From RYN-230 sp963760405 (GTDB lineage Bacteria > Actinomycetota > Actinomycetes > Streptosporangiales > Streptosporangiaceae), in contig CAVXCV010000007.1 in NCBI GenBank assembly GCA_963760405.1, forward strand, positions 186,001 to 250,000: 64,000 nucleotides of DNA, written 5' to 3'. The notes under the pieces were generated by a model, which saw only the letters and a list, made by a program, of their open reading frames with translations, was not told where the DNA came from and searched no databases. This document shows positions 1 to 7,832 of this stretch, in pieces. The stretch's first letter is position 1. The number at the start of each line of letters is the position of its first letter. The position numbers were made by a program, and so were the translations under genes.

Positions 1-2
1 AA

Positions 3-1388
3 GCCCGGGCCCGGGCCAGCGGGGACTGGCGGCCGTTCGAGCACGCCAGCGACGAGATCGCGTTCGCGCTCACCCTGACCGGGCGCAGCGCCGGGCGGCT
101 GCTCGCCTTGGCCATGGCCCTGGACAGACTTCCCGCCACCCGCGCCGCCCTCGAAGCCGGGCAGATCGACGAGCGCCGCGCCGAGATCATCGCCGACGAA
201 CTCGCCGGGCTCGATGACGAGCAGGCCGTGGCGGTGGAGGCCGCACTGATCGGAAAAGCGGCCGGGCTGACCAGCGGCCAACTGCGGCCCGCGGTCCGCC
301 GCGCCGTCCTGGCCGTCAACCCCGGCGCCGCGAAACAGCGCAAAGATGAGGCGCTGAAAGATGCCCGGGTGGAGGCGTTCACCGAGACCGCCGGGACCGC
401 CGCGCTGTGCGGCCGTGACCTGCCCCCCGCCGAAGTCCTCGCCGCGGACACCAACCTCACCGCCCTGGCCCAGGACATGCGCCAAGCGGGCATCGAGGGC
501 AGCCTGGACGAACTGCGCGCCTGTGCCTACCTCCACCTCCTGACCGGCCACGACCCCGACACCCTGCTCGCCGCGGTAGCCGCCAGGCGGGATGGCGAGC
601 AGGGGGCCAGCGCGGGGACGCCCGGCGATGGCGCAGACGGGCCGGGGCAGGCAGGAGAAGGCACCCCCGCCGGGACGCCCGCCGCCGGGCCAGCCGGCCC
701 TGGCCCGAGGCTGCGCGGCACCGTGAACCTGACCCTCCCCCTCGCTACCTGGCTGGGCTGGTCCCGGTCCCCGGGTGACGCCGCCGGGTTCGGGCCACTG
801 GACGCCGAAGACTCCCGCACCGTCGCCGCCTGGCTCGCCCGCCACCCCGCGACCCAGTGGTGCCTGACCCTCACCGGCCCCGCCGGGCACGCCCTCGCCC
901 ACGGCTGCGCCCGCACCAGCCCCGGCCCGGGCGGCCCCCGCCCGGGCGGCCTCGGCTCGGGCGGCCCCCGCCCGGGCCGCGCCGGCCGGGAGAACAGCCC
1001 TCCCTCCGCCACCGGGCCCCCCGGCGCCTGGGACTGGCTCACCGGCATCAGCCTCACCCCGTTGCAAACCCGCGACTGCACCCACCCCCGCCAATCACGC
1101 GCTTACCAGCCCCCCGCCTCCCTGCGCCACCTCATACAGATCCGCAACGCCACCTGCACCGCACCCGGCTGCCGCCGCCCCGCTGTCGCCTGTGACCTCG
1201 ACCACACCGTCCCCCACCATCGCGGCGGACTCACCTGCGAATGCAACATCGGCCCCGCCTGCCGCCGCCACCATCGCACCAAGCAAGCACCCCACTGGAC
1301 CCTCACCCACCACCAGCCCGGCACCCTCACCTGGACCACACCCGCGGGGCGCAGCTACACCACTACGCCCACCACCTACCCCAGCTGA
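3..1388 (+). CDS. DUF222 / HNH endonuclease domain protein (13E12-like), 5' partial
   Basis: The reading frame is already open at the window edge, and DUF222-like residues (GDWRPFEHASDEIAFALTLT) precede the first ATG at 108, so the true start lies upstream. The N-terminal half is the helical DUF222 region (ALEAGQIDERRAEIIADEL). A Gly/Pro-rich linker follows. The C-terminus is an HNH nuclease module with zinc-type Cys pairs (CTAPGCRRP, CECNIGPAC), the DLDHTVPHHRGG active-site stretch and a final CRRHH. Such proteins are multicopy in actinobacteria and often associated with mobile DNA, but no element boundary is visible here. Cellular role is unknown; nuclease activity is inferred from the motif. 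The gene ends with proline-rich low-complexity sequence. Confidence in the family is high. Confidence 0.9.
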   Translation, partial: ARARASGDWRPFEHASDEIAFALTLTGRSAGRLLALAMALDRLPATRAALEAGQIDERRAEIIADELAGLDDEQAVAVEAALIGKAAGLTSGQLRPAVRRAVLAVNPGAAKQRKDEALKDARVEAFTETAGTAALCGRDLPPAEVLAADTNLTALAQDMRQAGIEGSLDELRACAYLHLLTGHDPDTLLAAVAARRDGEQGASAGTPGDGADGPGQAGEGTPAGTPAAGPAGPGPRLRGTVNLTLPLATWLGWSRSPGDAAGFGPLDAEDSRTVAAWLARHPATQWCLTLTGPAGHALAHGCARTSPGPGGPRPGGLGSGGPRPGRAGRENSPPSATGPPGAWDWLTGISLTPLQTRDCTHPRQSRAYQPPASLRHLIQIRNATCTAPGCRRPAVACDLDHTVPHHRGGLTCECNIGPACRRHHRTKQAPHWTLTHHQPGTLTWTTPAGRSYTTTPTTYPS

Positions 1389-1419
1389 GAAACCAGCGGC
1401 GGCGCCGTGACATGCTCGG

Positions 1420-1479
1420 ACTCCGCGCGTCATGGCTCCGCATGTCAAGGCTCCGCATGTCAAGGCTCCGCGCGGCATG
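1420..1479. repeat. 15-bp tandem repeat, 4 units
   Basis: Four head-to-tail copies of a 15-bp unit close to gctccgcatgtcaag, the outer two diverged. It fills the intergenic space between the HNH gene and the next gene, ending about 40 bp before that start codon. Function unknown; one of many such arrays in the window. Confidence 0.8.
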
Positions 1480-1516
1480 GCGCTGTCTCGGCTAGCGGGA
1501 GAGTGACTCAATTCCT

Positions 1517-2080
1517 ATGGAGCGAATCGCCAGGCTGTCCCCGGATGTCCTCGACGAACACCAGCGGCGGCTTTACGCCGCCATCATGTCCGGCCCACGG
1601 AGTGGCACCCAGCCTGTCCCGCTGACCGACGACGCTGGGGCGCTGACCGGGCCGTTCAACGCGATGTTGCTCCAGCCGGCCATTGGCACGGCGTTGCAGG
1701 CCCTTGGTGCCGCGGTCCGGTACCAGGGCAGCCTGCCCAGCCGGACCAGGGAACTGGTGATCCTGGTGGTGGCCGCGCACTGGTCGAGCGAGTTTGAGCA
1801 GCACGTGCACGAGGCAGGCGGGCGGCAGGCTGGCCTGCGCGAGGAGGACCTCGCCGCGATCCGGGCCGGTCAGGAGCCGGATCTCGCCGACCCCAGCGAG
1901 CGGGCCGCCGTCCGCGCCGCCTGGGCGCTCGCCCGATCCGGTGACCTCGACGACGAGCAGTACACGGCGGCCGGGGAGCAGCTGGGCGCGGCAGCCATAT
2001 TCGAGCTCAGCACGATCGTCGGCTATTACGCCACCCTGGCCCTCCAGCTCCGGGTCTTCCGCGTATCCGCTCCGCGCTAG
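1517..2080 (+). CDS. carboxymuconolactone decarboxylase (AhpD-like) family protein
   Basis: A 187-aa helical protein. The central part (about residues 40-130: FNAMLLQPAIG, SRTRELVILVVAAHW, EFEQHVHEA, GL) is the carboxymuconolactone decarboxylase fold. The Cys-x-x-Cys pair of AhpD-type peroxidase partners is absent: the matching helix reads SSEFEQHVHEA. A thiol peroxidase role is therefore unlikely, and it belongs with the large EWxxH-type actinobacterial subgroup whose substrates are unknown. It is monocistronic: the upstream gene ends 130 bp earlier and a strong hairpin follows. Start ATG chosen because the family similarity begins within a few residues. Confidence 0.85.
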   Translation: MERIARLSPDVLDEHQRRLYAAIMSGPRSGTQPVPLTDDAGALTGPFNAMLLQPAIGTALQALGAAVRYQGSLPSRTRELVILVVAAHWSSEFEQHVHEAGGRQAGLREEDLAAIRAGQEPDLADPSERAAVRAAWALARSGDLDDEQYTAAGEQLGAAAIFELSTIVGYYATLALQLRVFRVSAPR

Positions 2081-2083
2081 CCG

Positions 2084-2127
2084 CTTCAGGCAGCCAGGGT
2101 TCAGGCAGCCAGGGTTCAGGCAGCCAG
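2084..2127. repeat. 15-bp tandem repeat, 3 units
   Basis: Three near-identical copies of gttcaggcagccagg directly after the stop codon of the CMD-family gene and before the terminator hairpin. Confidence 0.85.
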
Positions 2128-2168
2128 TTTGGGCAAAGGGACCTGGAGGCAGGCGGCACCCTGACGAC

Positions 2169-2213
2169 GGCTGGCCCGGCACCGGAGATAGCACCTTCGG
2201 TGCCGGGCCAGCC
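2169..2213. terminator. bidirectional hairpin terminator
   Basis: A perfect 16-bp inverted repeat (ggctggcccggcaccg at 2169-2184 and its complement at 2198-2213) with a 13-base loop. It lies between two convergent genes and is followed by ggcctttc. There is no long T tract, as usual for actinobacterial terminators. Confidence 0.8.
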
Positions 2214-2238
2214 GGCCTTTCAGCTAGGCCAGGGCCGG

Positions 2239-2676
2239 CTAGCGAGGCCCGGGGACGACCACTACGGGGCAGTGCGCGTGCTGCACCACCTGCGTGCTGA
2301 CTGAGCCCAGGACCAGGCGGGCGAAGCCGCCGGTGCCCCGGGAGCCGACCACGAGCACGTCGGCGTCTTCACTGGCGTTGATCAGCTCCAAAGCGGGTCC
2401 GCCGCTGACCGTGCGCACCGTGACCGACGACGGCTTTGGGCCGCCGACCTGGCCCACCACCTTGTCGGTCAGTTCCTGGACGACAGCGTGGAGTTTGTTT
2501 TCCTCCGGTTGGTCCGTCGGGAAATTGATCGGAGCGCCGGTCCACGAGCTGAGGGCCACTGGGTGAACCGAGAGGACGGTAAGCGGCGCCTGCCGGATCC
2601 CTGCCTCCTTGACCGCCCATTCGACTGCCATGCGGGAGTGATCCGAGCCATCCACTCCAACGACGATTCCAGGCAT
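2239..2676 (-). CDS. universal stress protein, single domain
   Basis: A 145-aa UspA-fold protein. It has the N-terminal strand IVVGVDGSDHS and the C-terminal nucleotide loop GSRGTGGFARLVLGSVS, which fits the ATP-binding pattern G-x2-G-x9-G-S/T, so ATP binding is likely. It ends in the usual CPVVVVP strand. It is divergent from the DevR-like regulator gene, and the intervening 283 bp carries a pair of DevR-type palindromes, so it is probably part of that regulon. USPs of this type are prominent members of the mycobacterial dormancy regulon. The specific function of this copy is not known. Confidence 0.93.
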   Translation of the reverse strand: MPGIVVGVDGSDHSRMAVEWAVKEAGIRQAPLTVLSVHPVALSSWTGAPINFPTDQPEENKLHAVVQELTDKVVGQVGGPKPSSVTVRTVSGGPALELINASEDADVLVVGSRGTGGFARLVLGSVSTQVVQHAHCPVVVVPGPR

Positions 2677-2780
2677 CGCTTTGCCTCCATTGCCACTCTG
2701 CCTGGCCGGGCACCGGCGGCTGGCCGGTGCCCCGGTCCTTTAACAACTGCAACGCTAACCCCGCGGGGTGCCCTACGTCA

Positions 2781-2817
2781 GGGGCGCAGCGCCCCGGGCA
2801 CTTGGGACCTTCTTCCT
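2781..2817. promoter_or_regulatory. paired DevR/DosR-type boxes between usp and devR
   Basis: The palindrome GGGGCGC-A-GCGCCCC (2781-2795) is followed by GGGAC-CTTC-TTCCT (2804-2817, then GAA). Centres are about 22 bp apart. The second matches one perfect and one degenerate half of the known DosR box core GGGAC-N4-GTCCC. The pair lies 105 bp before the usp start and 143 bp before the regulator start, so it could serve either or both. The arrangement is nearly superimposable on the pair at 18780-18815. Confidence 0.6.
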
Positions 2818-2959
2818 GAAGAGGCAAGACAATGGTCCTGACCAGGAGCCAGCCCAGAGGCTTAGGGTGGGCTATGCCACTGATCTTGTCCAGAGGTGAG
2901 AGCGGACGGGACAGGCAGGAACGGCCCGGACAGGGTCAGGGCAGAGAGGCCACGCACAG

Positions 2960-3676
2960 ATGGAGCAGTCACCGCAGGATAGCGGGCAGTCCGCCGCAGA
3001 TGCCGGGAACCGCAGCCCGATCAACGTGTTCTTGCTGGATGATCATGAGATCGTCCGGCGCGGGGTACGGGACCTGCTCGAAGCCGAATCCGATATCACC
3101 GTGGTCGGCGAGGCCGGCACCGCCGCCTCCGCGCTCGCCCGCATCCCCGCCCTGAAACCCGACGTCGCTGTGCTGGACATCCGCCTGCCCGACGGCGACG
3201 GCGTCTCCGTCTGCCGCGACATCCGCTCCCGCATGCCCCAGGTCGCCTGCCTCATGCTCACCTCCTTCAGCGACGACGAAGCCCTTTTCGACGCCATCAT
3301 GGCCGGCGCCGCCGGCTACGTCCTCAAGCAGATTCGCGGCACTGACCTCGTCGGCGCCGTCCGCACCATCGCCTCTGGCCAGTCTCTCCTGGATCCCGAA
3401 GCCGCCTCCCGCGTCATGCGCCGTATGCGCGACACCGCCGCCCGCGCTGACCCCCTGGCTGGCCTCACCGATCAGGAGCGCCGCATCCTCGAGCTGATCG
3501 GCGAGGGCCTCACCAACCGCCAGATCGGCGACCGCCTCTTCCTCGCCGAGAAAACCGTCAAAAACTACGTCTCCGCCCTGTTCACCAAGCTCGGCATGCA
3601 ACGCCGCGCCCAAGCCGCCGCCTATGCCGCCCGCATCTTCGACGACCCCCATTACCCCGACCACCACAACAGCTAA
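2960..3676 (+). CDS. devR: DevR/DosR-like response regulator (NarL/LuxR family)
   Basis: A 238-aa two-component regulator. The receiver domain (about 20-140) has acidic residues D27/D28, phosphoacceptor D73 (VLDIRLPDGDG), T101 and K123. The C-terminal LuxR helix-turn-helix (about 165-230) contains LTDQERRILELIGEGLTNRQ and EKTVKNYVSALFTKLGM. Sequence along the whole length, especially RLPDGDG, SLLDPEA, DPLAGLTDQER and FLAEKTVKNYVS, resembles mycobacterial DosR, the hypoxia/NO/CO dormancy regulator, more than generic NarL proteins. No histidine kinase (DosS/DosT type) is encoded in the window, so the partner must lie elsewhere. Neighbouring usp and redox genes with DevR-type boxes support the assignment. 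Alternative: another NarL-family regulator. Confidence 0.85.
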   Translation: MEQSPQDSGQSAADAGNRSPINVFLLDDHEIVRRGVRDLLEAESDITVVGEAGTAASALARIPALKPDVAVLDIRLPDGDGVSVCRDIRSRMPQVACLMLTSFSDDEALFDAIMAGAAGYVLKQIRGTDLVGAVRTIASGQSLLDPEAASRVMRRMRDTAARADPLAGLTDQERRILELIGEGLTNRQIGDRLFLAEKTVKNYVSALFTKLGMQRRAQAAAYAARIFDDPHYPDHHNS

Positions 3677-3703
3677 CCCACAGGTCCCCAGTGGCCTCAG
3701 CCA

Positions 3704-4324
3704 TTACGGGGCCGGCACGAGCACCAGTTCGTCTAAGCCGGGGAGGCTTGTCCGTCCGGGCTCTAACCGCAGCGCCGCGCCCGCCAGCTTCCGCTGCTGG
3801 CCAGGCTCACCCTCGTGGGCCTGCGATCCAGCCGCTGGGGCCTGCGACCCAGCCGCAAGCGCCTGTTGCTGGGTAACCACTACGACCGGGCACGGCGCCG
3901 CGTACAGGCAGCACCGGGCCACCGCGCCGACGTGGGGGGTGAACTGATAGGCGCTGTGGCTCTCAGCGGCCGACTTACCCCCCAGCACCAGTAGCTCGGC
4001 CCCGGCGGCGCAGCGCAGCAGTACCCGCGCGGCCAGCCCTTCCGCGACCTCCAGCAGCGGATCGGCGGTGCTGTCTTCGCCCAGGGCCGCGCGGACCGCG
4101 GTCGCCAGCAACGATGCGGCCGCCGCACGGTCCCCGGCAGGTGCCCCGGGAGCGTAAGGGGCCCGGCCGAAGAGCGGATGCTCCCAGGCGTGGACTGCGT
4201 GCAGCACCACCCCGCGGAGGGCTGCTTCCCTGGCCGCCCAGCGGATGGCCGCCATGGACGCCGGGGACCCGTCAACCCCGACCACGATCCGCCGCGGCGC
4301 GTCCTGACCGGCTTCGCACCCCAT
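3704..4324 (-). CDS. universal stress protein with divergent nucleotide loop and C-terminal extension
   Basis: A 206-aa protein with a clear UspA N-terminus (RRIVVGVDGSPASMAAIRWA). The usual G-x2-G-x9-GS loop is replaced by GGKSAAESHSAYQFTPHVGA, so nucleotide binding is doubtful. After the CPVVVV strand comes an extra tail of about 45 residues with a duplicated LAAGSQAPAAGSQA stretch, not normal for the family. It converges on the regulator gene, 27 bp apart. DevR-type palindromes lie 77 and 98 bp upstream of its start. Confidence in family is high; it may be a non-ATP-binding USP. Confidence 0.85.
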   Translation of the reverse strand: MGCEAGQDAPRRIVVGVDGSPASMAAIRWAAREAALRGVVLHAVHAWEHPLFGRAPYAPGAPAGDRAAAASLLATAVRAALGEDSTADPLLEVAEGLAARVLLRCAAGAELLVLGGKSAAESHSAYQFTPHVGAVARCCLYAAPCPVVVVTQQQALAAGSQAPAAGSQAHEGEPGQQRKLAGAALRLEPGRTSLPGLDELVLVPAP

Positions 4325-4400
4325 CAGGCTCTCCCTCCATGCTGGCGGGCGCCGCCCGCCCCTCAGTCTTCAGCGTTACCCGCCGCCGACCGGCTGTCTT

Positions 4401-4436
4401 GGGTCAAAGGTCCCGCTGATCGCGGGAAGTTCTCGC
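4401..4436. promoter_or_regulatory. paired DevR/DosR-type boxes upstream of usp
   Basis: GGGTC-AAAG-GTCCC (4401-4414) and the palindrome GCGGGAA-G-TTCTCGC (4422-4436); centres 21.5 bp apart. Read on the minus strand the first is GGGAC-CTTT-GACCC, close to the DosR consensus core. They precede the minus-strand usp gene (start 4324). Confidence 0.6.
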
Positions 4437-4496
4437 GGCCCTGATACCAGCCGCCTTATGCCCCCCGAGTACCGAGGCCCAAGGGCCCGGCTCAGC

Positions 4497-4510
4497 GGGA
4501 CCTCGGACCG
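4497..4510. promoter_or_regulatory. single DevR/DosR-type box upstream of XRE-PNPOx gene
   Basis: GGGAC-CTCG-GACCG, part of the larger palindrome GCGGGACCTCGGACCGC, about 180 bp before the plus-strand HTH-PNPOx gene. It is weaker than the others, with one degenerate half-site. The 364-bp gap 4325-4688 holds only these sites and the repeat at 4601. Confidence 0.4.
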
Positions 4511-4600
4511 CAGCGGTACCAGCTACCGCAGCAACAGCATGAATACAGCACGATGAACGCCGCGACAACAACACCGCGAACACAGGACAACGCCGCGGCA

Positions 4601-4655
4601 ACGGCAGCGACACAAACGGCAGCGACACAAACGGCAGCGACACAGACAGCAGCGA
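4601..4655. repeat. 15-bp tandem repeat, 3 units plus partial
   Basis: acggcagcgacacaa repeated three times, then a decayed partial copy. It lies in the leader of the XRE-PNPOx gene, about 35 bp before the start codon. Confidence 0.8.
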
Positions 4656-4688
4656 CCAAGAGCACCGGCGCTGGAGGTGAACCCGAAC

Positions 4689-5399
4689 GTGACAGCCAGA
4701 CAGCAGGCCGAAGGGGACGGCACACGATCCGTTGGCCGCGTGGCCGGGCCATCGGCCCACGATCCGGGTGATCTCAGTGCCCGGGTATACCAGCGGCGCA
4801 GGGCGCTGAAGCTCAGCCAGCAGGAGATTGCGGCGCGAGCTGGGATGAGCGTCCCGTACCTGGCCTATCTTGAGACCCACCCGGCCAGGCCCACGGCAGC
4901 TGCCCTGCGCCAGCTGGCCGCTGCCCTCGAGACGACCCCGGAGGCCCTGCTCGGGGCAGGCACCAGCCGTGCGCCCGGCGCGGGCAGTCCCGGCCTGGCC
5001 AGCCGTCCGCTGTTGCAGACGCTGAGCCCGGCCGAATGCCACGACCTGCTGGCCTCCGGCGGTGTCGGGCGGGTGGTCTTTGACTCGGCGGATGGCCCGG
5101 TGGTGCTCCCGGTCAACTTCGCCATGGCCAGCCAGACCGTGGTGCTGCGCACCGGCGCGGACACCCAGCTGGCCGCCCGGCTGGACTGCCAGGTCGGTTT
5201 CGAGGTGGACCAGCTGGATGAGGCGCTCAGCCAGGGCTGGAGCGTGCTGATCATCGGCCACGCCACCCGGGTCAGGAAGGAAGAGCAGGTGCGCTACTTC
5301 GAGGCACACGCGAACCTGCACCCGTGGGCGGGCGGCGCCCGGGATGTCTACGTGCAGATCATGCCGCGCCGGATCAGCGGGCGCCGGATCACCAGCTGA
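4689..5399 (+). CDS. XRE helix-turn-helix fused to pyridoxamine 5'-phosphate oxidase-like split barrel
   Basis: GTG at 4689 is preferred because a complete Shine-Dalgarno GGAGGTGA (4673-4680) sits 8 bases upstream; an earlier GTG at 4677 lies inside that site. The 236-aa product has an N-terminal XRE HTH (about 30-95: LSQQEIAARAGMSVPYLAYLE) and a C-terminal PNPOx-like flavin/F420/heme split barrel (about 115-225: SPAECHDLLASGGVGRVVFD, LPVNFAM, GWSVLIIGHATRV). This fusion recurs in streptomycete-type actinobacteria. It may be a redox- or flavin-responsive regulator, but the ligand is not known. The DevR-type box at 4497 and the neighbourhood suggest hypoxic control. Confidence 0.85.
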   Translation: MTARQQAEGDGTRSVGRVAGPSAHDPGDLSARVYQRRRALKLSQQEIAARAGMSVPYLAYLETHPARPTAAALRQLAAALETTPEALLGAGTSRAPGAGSPGLASRPLLQTLSPAECHDLLASGGVGRVVFDSADGPVVLPVNFAMASQTVVLRTGADTQLAARLDCQVGFEVDQLDEALSQGWSVLIIGHATRVRKEEQVRYFEAHANLHPWAGGARDVYVQIMPRRISGRRITS

Positions 5400-5420
5400 G
5401 CCCGGCGGGACTCACCCGCC

Positions 5421-7832
5421 TCACTGAGCTGAGTCCGGCCGGCCTGGCCCAGCTGGTGCCGCCTCCGCCGGCTGGGCCACCGGCCGGGCTCTCCGGGCCG
5501 GCTCCCGTCCTGGTGGCTGAGCCGGACGGGGCAAGACCGGCTGCGGCGGAATCTCAAATTTCTGTGGCTGCCCGGGGGACACCCGGACCGGGGTGCCGTA
5601 GTGCTGGACGGCCAGTGGCGGCCCATCCCCGGTCACTTCGTAGGTGGCCGTATCCGGGGTTATCGTCACGTGCAGCCGGCGGTCACGGAGGCAGACGGTG
5701 AACCTCAGCCTGGTCAGTGCCGGGGGCAGCTTGGGCGCGAAGCTGGGCGTCGCACCAGGCCGGTGCCGCATCCCGCCCAGCCCGCCCACCAGGGCCATCC
5801 AGCAACCGGCGAGTGCCGCGATGTGCAGGCCGTCCCTGGTGTTGTCCTCCAGATCCGCGAGATCAATCAGCGCCGTCTCGCCCAGGTAGTCGTAGCTCAG
5901 GTCCAGGTGGCCGGTTTCGGCGGCCAGTACCGCCTGGCTGGAGGCAGACAGCGAGGAGTCCCGCACAGTGATCCCCTCGTAATAGGCGAAATTACGGGCC
6001 TTCTGCTCGGCGGTGAAGGCGTCCGGGCAGAGCTGCATGGCCAGCACCAGATCAGCCTGCTTGACCACCTGCTTGCGGTACAGGTCGAAGTACGGGAAAT
6101 GGCGCAGCAGCGGGTACTGGTCCGGCCTCGTCTGAGCGAAGTCCCACCGCTCGTGCCGGGTGAACCCTTCGGCCTGCGGGTGCACGCCGAGCGCCTGGTC
6201 GTACGGCACCAGCATGCCGTCCGCCGCGGCGCGCCACGCCGTCACCTCGTCGGCGGTGATGTCGAGTTCAGCGGCGCGCTCCGGATACCGGTCGGCCGCG
6301 TCGGCCGCCCCGCGCAGATTCCGCTGCGCCATCAAGTTCGTGTAGACGTTGTTATCGGCGATCGCGCTGTACTCGTCGGGCCCGGTGATCCCGTCGATAC
6401 GGAAGCTGGCGGCCTCCTGATGGCCGAGCGAGCACCAGAGCCGGGCCGTCGCCACCAGTAGGTCCAGCCCGATGGTGCGGTCGAACTGCGTGTCGCCGGT
6501 GGCATCCATGTACCGCAGCACCGCATCCGCGATATCCGCGTTCACGTGGAACGCGCCCGTGCCCGCGGGCCAGTAGCCAGAGCATTCCGCACCGGTGATC
6601 GTGCGCCACGGGAAGGCCCCGCCGCGCAGCCCGAGTTGGGCGGCCCGCTCGGTGGCCATGGACAGCGTGCTGTGCCGCCAGCGCAGCGCATCCGCGGCGG
6701 CCTCCGGGGCCGTGAAGGTGAGCATGGGCAGCACGTACATCTCGGTGTCCCAGAACGCGTGCCCGTCGTAGCCGCTCCCGGTCAGCCCTTTCGCCGGGAT
6801 AGCCCGGGTCTCCGCCCGGGCACCGGCCTGGAGCACGTGGAACATCCCGAACCGGACCGCCTGCTGGATCTCGTCGTCCCCCTCCAGCTGGACATCGGCC
6901 CGGTCCCAGAAGTCATCGAGGTAGGACCGCTGGTCCGCGAGCAACCGCTCCCAGCCGGTCTGCCTGGCCGCGGCGAGCGCCCCCTCGACCTGGTCACGCA
7001 GGGCCTCCCGGGACCGTTCTCCGGACCATCCGTAGGCCACGAACTTGCGTACCCGCAGCCGCTGGCCCGGTTCGAGCAGCGCGGCCACCGTCGCCCGGGC
7101 CAGATCCGGCGTGCTCTCGGTCCACTGCCGGGTCCTCGCCTGGGTCTCGACCAGGTGCTGCATGGCTGTGGCCAGCCTCAGCCCGCTGCGCGCCGTTTCA
7201 TGGATCAGCAGTGCCTGGCCGCCGCCAGCGTGGTGCATATTAGCTCTGAGTGGCTTGTCCAGGACCGCTGCGACGCGCGGATCCGGGCCAGCTGGGGGAA
7301 GCTCCTCGTTGGCGACCAGTTCCGACTGCAGCACGATCCGGGTCGGCCCATCCAGCGCCTCGACCTGATAGCTGATGGCGGCGACCGCCCGCTGGGTGAA
7401 GGAGACCAGGCGCACCGAGCTGATCCGGACCCGGCGCCCGGCCGGTGATATCCACTCCACCCAGCGGTTCAGCGTGCCGGCCCGCAGGTCCAGTACCCGT
7501 TCGTGCGCGATCAGCTCCCCGTACCGGACATCGAAGGGCTCGTCGTCCACCAGCAGCCGGATCAGCTTTCCGTTGGTGATGTTGATCATGGTCTGGCCAG
7601 ATTCGGGATAGCCGTAGCCGGACTCCGCGTAGGGCAGCGGGTGCTGCTCGTACAGGCCGTTCAGGTAGCAGCCGGGCAGCCCGTTGGGCTCACCCTCGTC
7701 CAGGTTTCCGCGCCAGCCGAGGTGGCCGTTGCTGAGCGCGAAGATCGACTCGGCCTGGGCGAGCACGTTGAGGTGCAGCTCGTTCTCCCGGATAGACCAG
7801 GGCTCGACCGGGAACGCCGCGTGCTCGATCAT
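5421..7832 (-). CDS. glycoside hydrolase family 65 (trehalose/kojibiose/maltose phosphorylase-type)
   Basis: An 803-aa protein of normal GH65 length. The N-terminal beta-sandwich (FALSNGHLGWRGNLDEG, GCYLNGLYE) leads into the alpha/alpha barrel with GYDGHAFWDTEMYVLP and the catalytic acid segment DGITGPDEYS, then KQADLVLAMQL. The C-terminal cap ends in a Pro/Ala-rich tail. GH65 enzymes phosphorolyse alpha-linked disaccharides to beta-glucose 1-phosphate. The exact disaccharide cannot be read from sequence. It overlaps the upstream HAD gene by 4 bp (ATGA), implying translational coupling and channelling of beta-glucose 1-phosphate to that mutase. The same HAD-GH65 pairing occurs in Mycobacterium tuberculosis (Rv3400-Rv3401). 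Confidence 0.9.
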   Translation of the reverse strand: MIEHAAFPVEPWSIRENELHLNVLAQAESIFALSNGHLGWRGNLDEGEPNGLPGCYLNGLYEQHPLPYAESGYGYPESGQTMINITNGKLIRLLVDDEPFDVRYGELIAHERVLDLRAGTLNRWVEWISPAGRRVRISSVRLVSFTQRAVAAISYQVEALDGPTRIVLQSELVANEELPPAGPDPRVAAVLDKPLRANMHHAGGGQALLIHETARSGLRLATAMQHLVETQARTRQWTESTPDLARATVAALLEPGQRLRVRKFVAYGWSGERSREALRDQVEGALAAARQTGWERLLADQRSYLDDFWDRADVQLEGDDEIQQAVRFGMFHVLQAGARAETRAIPAKGLTGSGYDGHAFWDTEMYVLPMLTFTAPEAAADALRWRHSTLSMATERAAQLGLRGGAFPWRTITGAECSGYWPAGTGAFHVNADIADAVLRYMDATGDTQFDRTIGLDLLVATARLWCSLGHQEAASFRIDGITGPDEYSAIADNNVYTNLMAQRNLRGAADAADRYPERAAELDITADEVTAWRAAADGMLVPYDQALGVHPQAEGFTRHERWDFAQTRPDQYPLLRHFPYFDLYRKQVVKQADLVLAMQLCPDAFTAEQKARNFAYYEGITVRDSSLSASSQAVLAAETGHLDLSYDYLGETALIDLADLEDNTRDGLHIAALAGCWMALVGGLGGMRHRPGATPSFAPKLPPALTRLRFTVCLRDRRLHVTITPDTATYEVTGDGPPLAVQHYGTPVRVSPGQPQKFEIPPQPVLPRPAQPPGREPARRARPVAQPAEAAPAGPGRPDSAQ

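Noticed and set aside
1..1388. Homing endonuclease or mobile intron for the HNH protein
   Set aside because: DUF222 architecture marks the common actinobacterial 13E12-like family; no intron, intein or element ends are visible.
5570..5600. GGGAC...GACC word inside the GH65 gene
   Set aside because: Spacer is the wrong length and it is deep inside a coding region.
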